Shown here: positions 34,699-44,440 of the stretch, in pieces
Numbering within the stretch: position 1 is the first letter of the stretch
Layout of the letters: each line of letters starts with the position of its first letter
Source of the DNA: Propionibacteriaceae bacterium
GTDB lineage: Bacteria > Actinomycetota > Actinomycetes > Propionibacteriales > Propionibacteriaceae
Assembly: GCA_017306015.1 (NCBI GenBank)
Contig: JAFKJK010000013.1
Span: 124,001 to 188,000 of the forward strand
Length of the DNA: 64,000 nucleotides
Direction: 5' to 3'
The notes under the pieces: generated by a model
Seen by the model: the letters and a program-made list of their open reading frames with translations, nothing else
Told to the model about the DNA's origin: nothing
Database searches by the model: none
Program-made: the position numbers and the translations under genes

Positions 34699-35349
34699 AT
34701 GTGCCGTCTGACCAATGAACAGCGCCACACCATAGCCTCGGTGGCGTCCAAGCTCTTGCTCACGGGAGTCTCGCTGCTGACGGCGTGGTTGACTTACAAC
34801 CAAAAGCGCACCGAGAGTAGGGAGTTGGCCTTCCTGCTCGCCGGGTTTGCTGTCGCGTTCTTCTGCACAGTGTTCACCGCGCTCAAGTCAAGAGGGCTGA
34901 CGATCATGACCTGTGTCGCCTTCTTGTTTGTTGTGGGCGGATTGATCGGGCTATTCGTCCAGCCCGAACCTACGGGCGACGCGCGAACCGGGCCGTGGGC
35001 CTGGGTGTTGTTCACCCTGAGCCTCGGTGGCACGGTGCTCGTGACTGCACACGCCCTGCTGTGGGATGCCAGGATCAGGGAAGCGAAGGAGCGGTGTCCT
35101 CTGCACGGGGAAGCGAAGTGTCTTGAACACATCGCTGGACAGTCCGAGTCGACACACCCAGCATCCGGGCCACCTCTGAAGGGCGCTGGCCCTCTCCCAC
35201 CAGCCGGATCGACAGTGCCCGCTGCTCAGGGCTCAACGACGGCGGCCGTCCACCAACCCGACCCCACCTCCGTGCCTCAGCCAGCCCCGACTGCACCCGT
35301 TCCACCAGTAGTTGCCGCTCCATCTCCGCCACCGCCGCGAGAATCGTGA
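34699..35349 (+). CDS. Membrane protein, tail antisense to the resolvase gene
   Basis: Up to 216 residues from ATG 34699, with four hydrophobic segments between residues 12 and 125 (including LAFLLAGFAVAFFCTVFTAL and FVVGGLIGLFVQ). The last 70 residues are Pro, Ser and Ala-rich and lie wholly antisense to the resolvase coding sequence, so they may be readthrough after the original end of the gene was lost. TAGCTT lies six bases before the ATG, again a leaderless arrangement. It may belong with the ATPase and nuclease genes before it. Confidence 0.55.
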   Translation: MCRLTNEQRHTIASVASKLLLTGVSLLTAWLTYNQKRTESRELAFLLAGFAVAFFCTVFTALKSRGLTIMTCVAFLFVVGGLIGLFVQPEPTGDARTGPWAWVLFTLSLGGTVLVTAHALLWDARIREAKERCPLHGEAKCLEHIAGQSESTHPASGPPLKGAGPLPPAGSTVPAAQGSTTAAVHQPDPTSVPQPAPTAPVPPVVAAPSPPPPRES

Positions 35350-35776
35350 GGACGAGTCGACCGCTCGCCGTCGACGTGTCCAACCCGAGCCCGAGAATCC
35401 GGAGACCGACCTGCCGTTCCTCCAGTTCACGGGCCAAGGCGACGACCCCGAGCGCATCTCGTCCGATTCGGCTCAACTCGACTGTCACGAGAGTGTCGGC
35501 CGGGCGGAGGTAGGCGAGCGCTTCGTCCAGGCCGGGCCGGTGCATCTTCGAGCCTGAGATCCCGTGGTCAGTGAAGATCCGCTCACAACCCGCCTGACGC
35601 AACTCGGTCAGCTGCCGGTCCAGGGATTGGTCCACCGTCGACACCCGGGCATACCCGACGAGCGCGCCACAAACCCGGGTTGAGGCGGCGGGATTCTGTC
35701 GCCTAGTTCTGTCGCGGTCATTCGGGCTCTTCGGGGTGCGACTGGCGGGGCCGTCAGAATCATTCGTTTTCGTCAT
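35075..35776 (-). CDS. Serine recombinase (resolvase/invertase family)
   Basis: A 233-residue site-specific recombinase. The catalytic N-terminal domain starts VGYARVSTVDQSLDRQ near residue 40 (active serine in ARVST), continues with GISGSKMHRPGL, VELSRIGRDALG and EMERQLLVERVQSGL, and ends with a helix-turn-helix EGQRPSEVARMLGVSTRTVQR. There is a 35-residue Arg/Asn-rich extension before the domain, so the true start may be later than ATG 35776. Such enzymes resolve or invert DNA; no inverted repeats were identified next to it. Its 3' end overlaps the tail of the convergent membrane protein by 275 bases. Confidence 0.88.
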   Translation of the reverse strand: MTKTNDSDGPASRTPKSPNDRDRTRRQNPAASTRVCGALVGYARVSTVDQSLDRQLTELRQAGCERIFTDHGISGSKMHRPGLDEALAYLRPADTLVTVELSRIGRDALGVVALARELEERQVGLRILGLGLDTSTASGRLVLTILAAVAEMERQLLVERVQSGLAEARRWGRVGGRPPSLSPEQRALSIRLVGEGQRPSEVARMLGVSTRTVQRCVQDTSLPRAEDTAPSLP

Positions 35777-35830
35777 ACCTCGGAGGTGTACGGGGGACGG
35801 GCCAAGCTCACCCTGAGGAAGCAGCCCCCG

Positions 35831-36805
35831 TTAGTCAGTGACCGTTTCATGAGGCCGTCGCCTGCCCGGACCGTGCGCGAGCGCAGCCTCGAATACCTGA
35901 CCAAGGGCCGCGATCAGCCCCCCTCCAGCGATACCGGCCAAGGCTCCCGCGACGAAGGTCCTCCGTTGGTCGTCCGCTGCGCGCGCTAGGTCATGTCCCT
36001 GAACGAGTCTGGGGGAAGCAACGCTCTTCTGGATGTAGTAAGCCCACAAGACGTGATCCGATCTCACGGCGCTGGGCTGTACTCCGGTCCAGTCCATCTG
36101 AGTGCCACGGGACGTGCCCAAGGTGTAATTGAAGAGAACGGGCTTCGTGTCTGACACTGCGCCCGCCCAGAGAAAGGGCAGGCTGATCCTGAGGTCGGAA
36201 TCGGTCTCTGAGATGCCCAAGCTTGCTGCAGGCGCCCTGACGGGGACGAGAAACGACGCCGAGGCGGGGCCAGTTCTGGGCTCTCCCGGTGCCTGCACCC
36301 AGTCTGTGGTTGCTTCTGCGTGTGGGAACCCGCCCTGGATCACCGTCCGTGAGTTCGTCTTGTCGCAGTCCTCTAGGTCCAACAGCGCGCTTCCCGTCTT
36401 CAGGTCGGAGCAACTTCCGACTGACACGTAGTCGAGTCCGAGAGACGGCTTGGACCTTGGCCTCGTGTTGACGTAAACCACAACTTCGACACCCCAAACA
36501 TCTTCTCCGAATCGGTCCACCGTGATGTTCACACCTGACACGTCCGACGCGACGTACACGCCGCCCCACAGGCTCGTTGGAAAGTCCTCGTATGGTGGTG
36601 AGGAAGGCATTAGGCGCCAAGCCAGACCAGCCGCGCCGACTGAGATCACGAGCAACAGTCCTGCGGAGATCAATCTCGCTGCAACCCCGCGTCTTCGTCT
36701 AGCTTGGTCGCTGTGGCTGGATGAGGACTCGGACTTCGGCCTCCGAATGCGTGGGAATGGACGGGCACTACTCCTCGTCTTCGGCGTCCCCCTGGCCACG
36801 GGCAT
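35831..36805 (-). CDS. Membrane-anchored hypothetical protein
   Basis: From ATG 36805 the protein has 324 residues: a basic start, one transmembrane helix near residues 45-65 (LISAGLLLVISVGAAGLAW), an external beta-rich domain with VNITVDRFGEDVWGVEVVVYVN, and a second helix near the C-terminus (FVAGALAGIAGGGLIAALG). The start overlaps the upstream small gene by 38 bases. No family recognised. Codon use is less GC-biased than the chromosomal genes. Confidence 0.6.
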   Translation of the reverse strand: MPVARGTPKTRSSARPFPRIRRPKSESSSSHSDQARRRRGVAARLISAGLLLVISVGAAGLAWRLMPSSPPYEDFPTSLWGGVYVASDVSGVNITVDRFGEDVWGVEVVVYVNTRPRSKPSLGLDYVSVGSCSDLKTGSALLDLEDCDKTNSRTVIQGGFPHAEATTDWVQAPGEPRTGPASASFLVPVRAPAASLGISETDSDLRISLPFLWAGAVSDTKPVLFNYTLGTSRGTQMDWTGVQPSAVRSDHVLWAYYIQKSVASPRLVQGHDLARAADDQRRTFVAGALAGIAGGGLIAALGQVFEAALAHGPGRRRPHETVTD

Positions 36806-36968
36806 AGTCTCGCAGGACGGGGCGCTCGTCGTCCGGATTCTCAGCGCTGCCCGCCCCATCGTGGCCCTCGACCGGCTGGCGGAAGCGAAGGATGAACACG
36901 GTTTCGGACTCTGAGCGGACCAGGTACAGGCCGCACGGGAGGTGGCTGTCGAGGACGATTCGGTCCAT
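36768..36968 (-). CDS. Small acidic protein coupled to the nucleotidyltransferase-like gene
   Basis: 66 residues from ATG 36968, with GGAGGAG eight bases upstream. The first half is beta-rich (GLYLVRSESETVFILRF); the tail is acidic. Its start overlaps the stop of the upstream gene (TGATG), indicating translational coupling as in two-gene toxin-antitoxin units. I do not recognise the fold. Confidence 0.6.
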   Translation of the reverse strand: MDRIVLDSHLPCGLYLVRSESETVFILRFRQPVEGHDGAGSAENPDDERPVLRDYARGQGDAEDEE

Positions 36969-37261
36969 CAGAACTCCTCCAGGGGACGGGCGGACGACGC
37001 GAGACGCCTTGCCGCAAACGAGCCGGACCACACGAGATCGACGGGAATGCCCGTCAGCGCTTCGATGGCCTCCCGGAGTTCAGCTGCGGCGTCCCATGCG
37101 TCTGTGTTGTCGGCGGCCGGGGTGACGATGAGGGTCAGGGCGCTACTCCAGAGACCTTGCGCGACCGGTCCGGCGATGAGGACGTGCTCGAATCCGTGGT
37201 CACGGGCCAGCTGGAGAATCCGGTCACGGTGGCGGGCGGCAATGTCTCGGGCGTCCTTCAC
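36968..37261 (-). CDS. Degenerate MNT-type nucleotidyltransferase-like protein
   Basis: 97 residues. The opening helix RDIAARHRDRILQLARDHGFEHVLIAGPVAQGLWSSALTLIV has the layout of minimal nucleotidyltransferases, but GSVARG has become GPVAQG and the Asp-x-Asp metal site is replaced by ALTLI. The rest (LREAIEALTGIPVDLVW) keeps the fold. It is probably inactive as an enzyme and may act as a binding partner of the coupled 66-residue protein. An intact relative lies at 56062. Confidence 0.6.
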   Translation of the reverse strand: MKDARDIAARHRDRILQLARDHGFEHVLIAGPVAQGLWSSALTLIVTPAADNTDAWDAAAELREAIEALTGIPVDLVWSGSFAARRLASSARPLEEF

Positions 37262-37409
37262 ACCTGCACGGTGTACGCGGGGGACGGTGGCCTGAACGCG
37301 AGGAACCCCGCCGGACGGTCAGGTCTCGACGGGGCTCAGATGGGCTCTCGCAGTGGTGGGGCTCTGGTTGCGGTCACACCATCCAGGTGTACGGCGAACT
37401 ACGCCTCGC

Positions 37410-37844
37410 TCACCGAACGGGCTTCAACCACACGCGCCAGGTTGCCGTTCGGCCTCTACCGGAGGGCGCGAGGACCTCGACCCGGTGGCCGCGGTACTCA
37501 AAGCGGGCCCTGCCGTCCTCGCCGGTGTTCTCCTCACGCACCTGGTTCCGGAGGGACTGCCGCGTGACGCCCAACTTCTCGGCCGCGATGTTCAAGCTCA
37601 TGCCCGCCTGGGGGTCGTCCTCGGGGCTGCGGGTGGAGGGGCGTGCTCCGCGAGGGTTGATCACCTGGTCGTAGCGAATCTGGGCCTGACGCTCGGTCAC
37701 CCCGAGAGCTTCGGCGATCTCATGCCAGGGGACGGGGGGATTGGCGTCCCGGGCCAGGAGAAGCGCCGTGTCCACAGCCTCGGTCGCCTTTCGCTCCGTG
37801 CGCGCGAGACCGGCAAGGTCGCTGGAGGACGGGCGGGACGGCAT
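37410..37844 (-). CDS. HTH protein, paralogue 1
   Basis: 144 residues from ATG 37844. Two helix-turn-helix-like segments are seen: NPPVPWHEIAEALGVTERQAQIRYD near residue 38 and SLNIAAEKLGVTRQSLRNQV near 87, followed by a C-terminal strand block HRVEVLAPSGR-TATWRVWLK. The same design recurs in the gene at 38255. The pair flanks the Flp pilin gene and is probably regulatory. No named family recognised. Confidence 0.65.
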   Translation of the reverse strand: MPSRPSSSDLAGLARTERKATEAVDTALLLARDANPPVPWHEIAEALGVTERQAQIRYDQVINPRGARPSTRSPEDDPQAGMSLNIAAEKLGVTRQSLRNQVREENTGEDGRARFEYRGHRVEVLAPSGRGRTATWRVWLKPVR

Positions 37845-37965
37845 GCCGAAATCCTCGCACGCCAACCCCGTCGCGTCGCTTGCTAGCACCTTGCCTCCTC
37901 TCCGCGTGTCTTCACCGCCACTGGTGTACGTGAAAGCTCCGCGCCTCAACTCGCAAGACGTAGGC

Positions 37966-38034
37966 GTCATGCTAAGATCGTCCAGTCGGGCACGAGGTCC
38001 AGCGTCCAACCTCGTCAGAAAGCGAGAAACCCCC
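37966..38034 (+). promoter_or_regulatory. Probable promoter region of the Flp pilin gene
   Basis: An AT-richer stretch contains TAAGAT near 37972 as a -10 box about 55 bases before the pilin start. AAAGCGAG precedes GTG 38035 as a weak ribosome binding site. Confidence 0.35.
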
Positions 38035-38199
38035 GTGACCCAGGCCATCGTTCGCATGGAAGAGGGCGCGACCGCCATCGAGTACGGCCTCCTGGCCGCC
38101 CTCATCTCGGTCGTCATCATCGTCGCCGTCACCGCTGCAGGCACCGCCCTGTCCGGTGTGTTCGACAACATCCAGAGCGCGCTCAACACCGTTCTCTGA
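38035..38199 (+). CDS. Flp-type pilin
   Basis: A 54-residue prepilin: short basic leader, then EEGATAIEYGLLAALISVVIIVAVTAAGTALSGVF with the Flp motif (Gly before the cleavage site, Glu at +5, Tyr at +6) and one hydrophobic helix. Such pilins are cleaved by a TadV-type peptidase and assembled by Tad ATPases. None of those genes is in this window, so assembly would need a host Tad system or the protein works otherwise. The start is GTG 38035. It is bracketed by the two paralogous HTH genes. Confidence 0.85.
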   Translation: MTQAIVRMEEGATAIEYGLLAALISVVIIVAVTAAGTALSGVFDNIQSALNTVL

Positions 38200-38212
38200 C
38201 CTCGGACAAGTC

Positions 38213-38242
38213 AAGGCCTCGGGTTCATCCCCGGGGCTTTGT
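38213..38242. terminator. Imperfect hairpin after the pilin gene
   Basis: AGGCCTCGGG-TTCAT-CCCCGGGGCTTT folds into an 8-9-bp stem with a T-rich end, between the pilin stop and the convergent HTH gene. Confidence 0.5.
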
Positions 38243-38254
38243 CGCTCTTCGGGT

Positions 38255-38683
38255 TCAGTCGATCCAGACTCGCCAGGCGGTCTTGCCGGTCGGATCGTCG
38301 GGGAGGAGCACGGTCACACGATGGTCGGAGACTGTCACCACGATGGGGCCGGGGGAGTCCTCAGCTGCCTTCTGGACCCGGTTGGCGAGCGTCTGCCGGT
38401 TCACCCCGAGCGCCTTTGCTGCGACCGCGAGACTCAGGCCTTCGGTGGGGTCGGTCTTGGCTAGGGGTCGTTTTGGGCTGACGGTGCGCTCAGCCGTGGG
38501 GTGCTCGACGCGATGCCGGACCCGCCCAACGCTCAGCCCCGTGGCCTCGACGAGTGCTTTCCAGGGGACCGGCGGATTCTGTGCTCGGAGTGCGGCGAGT
38601 TCGGCGTCCAGGGCGGCGTCGGCATCCCTCACGGCCTCGGCTCGGGCGGTCAGGCGCGCGAGAGGGTCAGGGTCGGCGGGCAC
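38255..38683 (-). CDS. HTH protein, paralogue 2
   Basis: 142 residues with the same order as the gene at 37410: NPPVPWKALVEATGLSVGRVRHRV, then SLAVAAKALGVNRQTLANRV, then HRVTVLLPDD-TAWRVWID. GTG 38683 aligns best with its paralogue's N-terminus; GTG 38725 is also possible. It is divergent from the secreted-protein operon and may control it. Confidence 0.65.
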   Translation of the reverse strand: MPADPDPLARLTARAEAVRDADAALDAELAALRAQNPPVPWKALVEATGLSVGRVRHRVEHPTAERTVSPKRPLAKTDPTEGLSLAVAAKALGVNRQTLANRVQKAAEDSPGPIVVTVSDHRVTVLLPDDPTGKTAWRVWID

Positions 38684-38743
38684 GGGCTCATCGTGGCACG
38701 ACACCCGCTCGACGGTCACCCGCACAACTCGCCCTCTCTGCTA

Positions 38744-38790
38744 TGGCGTGCAATGTATTACATGCTATTCTAGACGTGTCGCAAGGTGCG
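38744..38790. promoter_or_regulatory. AT-rich operator-like region before the secreted module
   Basis: The palindrome ATGTA-T-TACAT (38753-38763) lies in an AT-rich patch that is exceptional for this genome. TATTCT just after it could be a -10 box for the plus-strand genes. Its place between an HTH gene and the secreted-protein operon suggests a regulator site. Confidence 0.45.
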
Positions 38791-38902
38791 ATATGCCGGG
38801 TCGGGGCCATGCGAGAGGTGTTCATCCCTCTCCCCTGGTGGTCGCCAGCCCATCCCGACCCGGCACCTACAACTCCAACCCCGCCAACCCCAAGGAGCCC
38901 AA

Positions 38903-39244
38903 GTGATCCGCCGTTCAGCCCTCGCCCTCGCTGCCGCAGTTGCCTCAGGTGCAGTCCTGTTGACCGCGTGCAGCAGCACCCCAGTGATGATCTCGTCTGC
39001 ACCGACCGCAATGACCATCGCCCCCGTGTACACGGTTGAGGAGGCGACCGGCGCGATCTACCAGCTGGACAACAACGGTCGGTCGGAGTGGATCGGGACC
39101 TTCCGCGGTCCGGTCGATGGCTGGGCGCTTTCGTCGACTTCCGGAGTCATCTACGCCACGACCAACGACCACCCGATCCGAATCGCAACGTTCGACATCG
39201 GCACTCACGTCCTCGACCCAGACGCCATCGTCTTCACCCCCTGA
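38903..39244 (+). CDS. Small lipoprotein with a propeller-like motif
   Basis: 113 residues from GTG 38903, with CAAGGAGC before it. Signal peptide and lipobox (AVLLTAC) end near residue 22. The mature part contains GAIYQLDNNGRSEWIGTF and GVIYATTND, the same blade-like pattern as GDVYRVADDGGETYIGSF in the next, much larger protein. It is probably anchored outside the membrane. Twenty bases separate it from the next gene, so they form one operon. Confidence 0.7.
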   Translation: MIRRSALALAAAVASGAVLLTACSSTPVMISSAPTAMTIAPVYTVEEATGAIYQLDNNGRSEWIGTFRGPVDGWALSSTSGVIYATTNDHPIRIATFDIGTHVLDPDAIVFTP

Positions 39245-39264
39245 TCCGAGACCTCGGAGGCTAC

Positions 39265-42200
39265 ATGCGTCGCACCACCACCGCTGCACTCGCGCTGGCC
39301 GTCCTGGTCGCGCTCACTCCGGCCTCCCTCGCACTGGCCGACGAGACTGCCGCCCCTGGGCCAACCGCGAGCATGACCCCGTCCGCCGACGTTGCGACCG
39401 AAACGCCCAGCCCAACCGCCACCGAGACCTCGACTCCGGAACCGACAGCCACCACCGCGACCCCAGCGATCGATCAGCCGCAGACGGCCTCCCCGACTCC
39501 TTCGCCGTCCGCAGGTGAGACCACCTCCTCGTCCGCAACCGAGACCCCCAGCCCGACCGCGTCCAGCAGCGAGCCAAGGTTCAAGGCGGCAGCAACGAGC
39601 GTCTCCGGATCGGCCCGTTACGGCGTGACGGTCAGCGGGGACGTTTACCGGGTGGCTGACGACGGCGGCGAGACCTACATCGGCAGTTTCGGCGTCACCA
39701 CCCACTCCCTCGCAGTCACGGCCACTGGTGAGGTGTTCGCGGGCTCCGACACCGTGGCCTCAGACGGTACTGCGGTGCTGCATCACCTCGGCGGGGAAGA
39801 CATTGCGCTCTCGGGCATGAGCGCTGCGGCAGGCGGAACGATTCTCGGGGCGAGTGCGGACCCGAACGGCAACATCGTCCTGGCGACCGCGGCCAACACC
39901 GCCCTGACCGGCACGCAGCAGTTTTGGCGCGTCGACCCGTCCAAGACCTCGGTGGACTTCGGCGGCAACCCGACCGTCAGCGCCACCCAGTCCGCGGCCT
40001 ACCCGCCGAACAACGTTGAACTGGTCTTCTCGCGCACCGGTGCCATGGCCTACACGGCAACGGCAAGCACATACGCGGGCGCTGACAAGGCCAATTGGCT
40101 CACGGCCGCACAGACGGTTGAGGGCGGGGTACAGGTTGCGACGCAGTACACCGACCTTGCCAGCGTGGCGTCCGGCACCGTCCACCTCCCGGGTTTCGCG
40201 CTCGACAGTGACGGCAGCTGGTGGGCGAGCACGAACACGAGCACTCTGGCCAGATCGACCCGACCGGTACCACGGCCGTCGTGAAGTCCACCGGCACCCT
40301 GTCCGTTGCGCTCACCGACCTGGCCAGCGGGAACTTCCTCGAACCCAGCTGCGGAACGACCGACGCGACCCACACCTACCAGGACACCGCGAAGGGCATC
40401 ATCTACAGCGGCTCCGGGGCCTCTCAGGCGAAGGTGGGATCCATCGGTGACATGGTGGATGCATTGGCCACCTCGCAGTCCGGCACGGTGTTCGCGGCCA
40501 ACCCCAGCACTACGGCGGGGGGCCTCCTCTACGTCTATCGGTGTGGGTCGGCAGCCCCGGCAATCAAGGTCACCGGGCTCCCAGGCAACATGGCGGTGAG
40601 CGGTGGCGAGATTCAGGGCTCCACCGGTCTCCTGTGGCTGATCGCTCCGGTCGCCGTCGATTCCTCGGGCACGCAGTGGGGGCTGTACCGGGTGCCGCTC
40701 GGACAGGAGAGTGTCGACTTCTCCGGCGGTCCCTGGCTCACCTGGACACAGCCTCTCGGTGGGGTGGGAGCAGCACGGCAGGGTGACATCTTCTTCAGCC
40801 GGTCCGGCACCCTGTTCGCGAGCCTCACGAGCGCGGCCAACTCGGGACCCGACAGCCTCTACCGCTGGACGGTCGATCAGTTGGCAGCCGGGGGCCCGCA
40901 GACGCCGGAATTGGTCTCGAACCTGGGCAACATCGTTCCGCAGACCGCCTACCTCTCCGGCGTCACCATCGATCCGACCTCAGGCTGGATGCTCGGCGCG
41001 ACGGGTGCGGGCGGCCTGGTTCAGATCGACCAGACGCAGGACACGGCCGTCGCGGGTTCGTCCTGGACGCTCGATACCATCGCCGCGTTCGACCTCACCG
41101 TGAACGCCCGCGGAGACATCACTGGCACCCTCTCGACCTCCGCCGCGAACACCACCGACTATCGCGCGACCTGGACCCGTGAGCAGGTGGCCGCCGGTGG
41201 AATCCAGACGCCGACCCTCACAGCGGTGGACGCGATCAGTGCCGGTCACATCTCGATTCGCGGTCGGGCACTGGGACCCGATGACGGCTACGCGTACGCC
41301 CTCCTCGACCACTGGGGCGAGACCACTCCCAACCAGTACGTCGGCAAGGTCGACCAGTTCGCCTCCCCGGTCACGACCTCCTCGACCGTGGGCCTCGCGC
41401 GCCAGGTTCGGGACCTCGCCTCCCCGATGGTGCAGCCGACCGTCGACCTCACCAAGAGCCTGCCCGAGCGCATCGACCCCAACGATCAGTTCACCGTGAC
41501 GCTCGGCACCCCGCACGCCGCCGACCTGACCGCGACCACGACCGGCACCAACACGTCAGCGACCACCGGCCGCGACCGACCAGTTCACGGTGTCCATGAC
41601 CGGCGGTTCCCTGGCGTCTGCAGTCTCCGGCACCACGACCAGCACGGACATCTCCTCCCAGGAGTCTCCGCTTCCGTTGACCCTGGCGATGGCCGGTCAG
41701 AGCTTCGCCTTCACCGTGGCGTCAGCCGGAACCACCGACCTGTCGAGGTACGCGGTCTCGTGGCAGTGCGTCGCATGGACCGGGACTTCGTTCACCGGTG
41801 TCACCATCGGTTCGGGCTCCACAGCGTCCGGGTCGTTTACCGTGCCTGCCAACGCAAAGCAGGTGATCTGCTCCGTGACGATCTCCGCCATCAACCCGGC
41901 GATCTCCATCAGCGGAACCACCTCGGCGACTCCCACCAAGATCGGCGACACCATTCCGTACAGCTTCACCGTGACGAACACCGGCAACCGCGCGCTGACC
42001 TCTGTGGGCGCATCCGGAACCTCGGGAAATGCGATCAGCTGCCCCTCGTCCTCGCTGGCTGTCGGTGCGTCCGAAACCTGCACGGCGACCCACACCGTCA
42101 CCCAGGCGGACATGGATGCGGGCAAGGTCGTGAACTTCGCAACCGTCTCCGGCACCAGCCCTGAGAACACCGTCGTCACGGCCTCGACCACGATGACCAC

Positions 42201-44345
42201 CACCATCGCGAACAACCCGGCGATCAAGCTCACTGCTTCGGCTTCCTCGGTAGGCGGTCTCGGCGACACCGTGAGCTACACCGTCACCTTGACTAACAGC
42301 GGTGACCAGACCGTGTCCAGCATGGCCCTGACCGACTCCCGCAGCGACGCCATCACCTGCACCAAGGCCTCCCTGGCTCCGGGCGCATCGACCAGCTGCA
42401 CCATCCCGGCGTACACCGTGACCCAGGCCGATGTGACAGCGGGCAAGGTTATCCTCACCTTGAACGCCGCGGCCCAGTCTCCGGACGCGGTGGCCCTGGC
42501 CGACTCGGTGACCCTGACGACCACCGTTGCTCCGGCTCCGGCGATCTCGATCTCGGGCACGGCGACCGGCACTCCGTCCAAGGCTGGCGACAAGGTTTCG
42601 TACAGCCTCGTGGTGACCAACACCGGCAACCGGACGCTCAGCACGGTCGGCGTCACCGCTTCGCTGGGTGATTCGGTCTCCTGCCCGGTCTCGACGCTCG
42701 CTCCGGCCGCGATGACCACCTGCACCGCGAGCCACACCGTCACGCAGGCGGAGATGGACGGCGGAACCCTCGTCATGACCGCGACCGCGAAGGGCACCTC
42801 TCCTGAGGCCGCGAACGTCACCAACACCGCGACCGTGACGAGCACTCCGAGCACTGCGCCGTCCTCGACCACCGCGCCGAAGTCCTCCAGCGTCTCCGGC
42901 AACACCGCCACGGTCAGCGTCACGTACACCAACACCGGCAACGTCACCCCGACCAACATCGGAGCCAGCGGCTGGACCTGTGCGTCCACCACCCTTGCTC
43001 CGGGGGCCTCCACCACCTGCACGGGCTCCGTCCCGGTCACCCAGGCCGACATCGACCGTGGCAGCGTTTCGGCGTCCCCGGTCATCACGGCGAAGGCCCC
43101 TGACGGCTCGACGGTCACCTCCACGGTCACCATTGCCGTCACCCTGTCCGGCACTGCTTCGGCTTCGTTCACTGCCTCCGTGAGCGGCACCGTGGTGAAC
43201 GCAGGCGACCGGCTCAGCTACTCGGCCACGGTCACCAACGCCGGAACCCTCACGATCACCTCGCTCAGCGTGTCTGGCGTCCTGACCGGGAGCTTCAGCT
43301 GTGGCGCATCCAGTCTCGCACCGGGGGCCTCGACCACCTGCACCGACAGCCTGACCTCCACGCAGGCCCAGGTCGACGCGGGCAGCATCTCGCAGACGGT
43401 CAGCCTCTCGGCCACTCCGGCACAGGGCTCCAAGGTGACCAAGAGCGTTGTGCTGAACTCGGCCATCGTCAGCAGCCCGAACGCCTCGACCTTCACCGTG
43501 ACGGCCGGTTCGGCGCCTGCCTCGGTCGGCGGAAGCCTGAGCTACACGACCTCGGCGCTGAAGAACACCGGCAACGTGACCCTGACCGTCTCCTCGATGA
43601 CCGGCAGCAAGTCCGGATTGTTCACCTGCACTGACACGTCCCTGGCACCGGGCGAGTCCACCACATGCACCGACTCCTATGCAGTCACGCAGGCGGATTT
43701 CGCTCCCTCGCGGTCACGAACACGGTTGTGGCGACCCTGACCGCTCCGGACGGCGCGACCCTGACCCGTAGCGTTTCGGCCAGCACCGCGCTCTCCCAGG
43801 AGCCGTGGCTGAGCGTGTCCGGCACTCCGAAGCTCGGGGCGACTCTCTCCGTGGTCACTGGCGGGGCGGGCTGGAAGTTGTGGTCGGTCGCCTGGACGCT
43901 GGACGGCAAGGTTCAGCCTCATACCAGTTACCGGAAGCCGAGCATCACGCTCACGGACTACCGAGTGTTGAACAAGACCCTGGCAGTCACGGCGACGATG
44001 GTGCGCGGCGCGACGACCCGTTCGTTCAGCGTCCCGGTCGGCAAGGTCCAGCTGGGCACCCTCACCGTAGTCGGAACGCCGACCATCAGCGGCACTCCCG
44101 CAGCAGGCAAGAAGCTGGTCGTCAAGGGCATCAAGTTCAGCCCGACCGCCTCCCTGTCCTACCGCTGGTATCTCAACGATCACGTCGTCTCGAAGAAGGC
44201 GATCAAGGGCCATTCGGCGTCCTGGTCGTGGATCACCGTGCCGAAGGGTTGGAAGGGCAAGGACCTCAGCGTGCGCGTCACCGGCTCCAGGTATGGCTAC
44301 GCGGCGCTCGCAGTCGACAGCGCTGAGGTGACCGTCACCAAGTAG
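39265..44345 (+). pseudogene. Giant secreted repeat protein (DUF7507-type and Ig-like), three frameshifts
   Basis: Read through, the gene encodes about 1690 residues: signal peptide (ending LALADE), a Thr/Pro/Ser linker, a propeller-like domain of about 600 residues, then at least seven repeats of about 100 residues with the pattern TLAPGASTTCT and VTQADvdaG (DUF7507/DUF11-like), and a C-terminal Ig-like pair with WYLNDHVV. The frame changes near 40244 (TNTST to SGQIDPTG), near 41570 (TSATT to TDQFTVS) and near 43705 (TQADFA to SLAVTNT). Codon patterns are good on both sides of each break, so decay is recent or these are sequence errors. No sortase motif or C-terminal anchor is seen. ATG 39265 follows CGGAGGCTAC. 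Confidence 0.8.
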
Positions 44346-44440
44346 GGGGAGTACACCGTCCGGATCACGGCGGGGGACATCGAACCAGGGGACCGGCCCT
44401 GGCTCACCAACCCAAACCGTTCCAGAAAGGAACACCCCGC

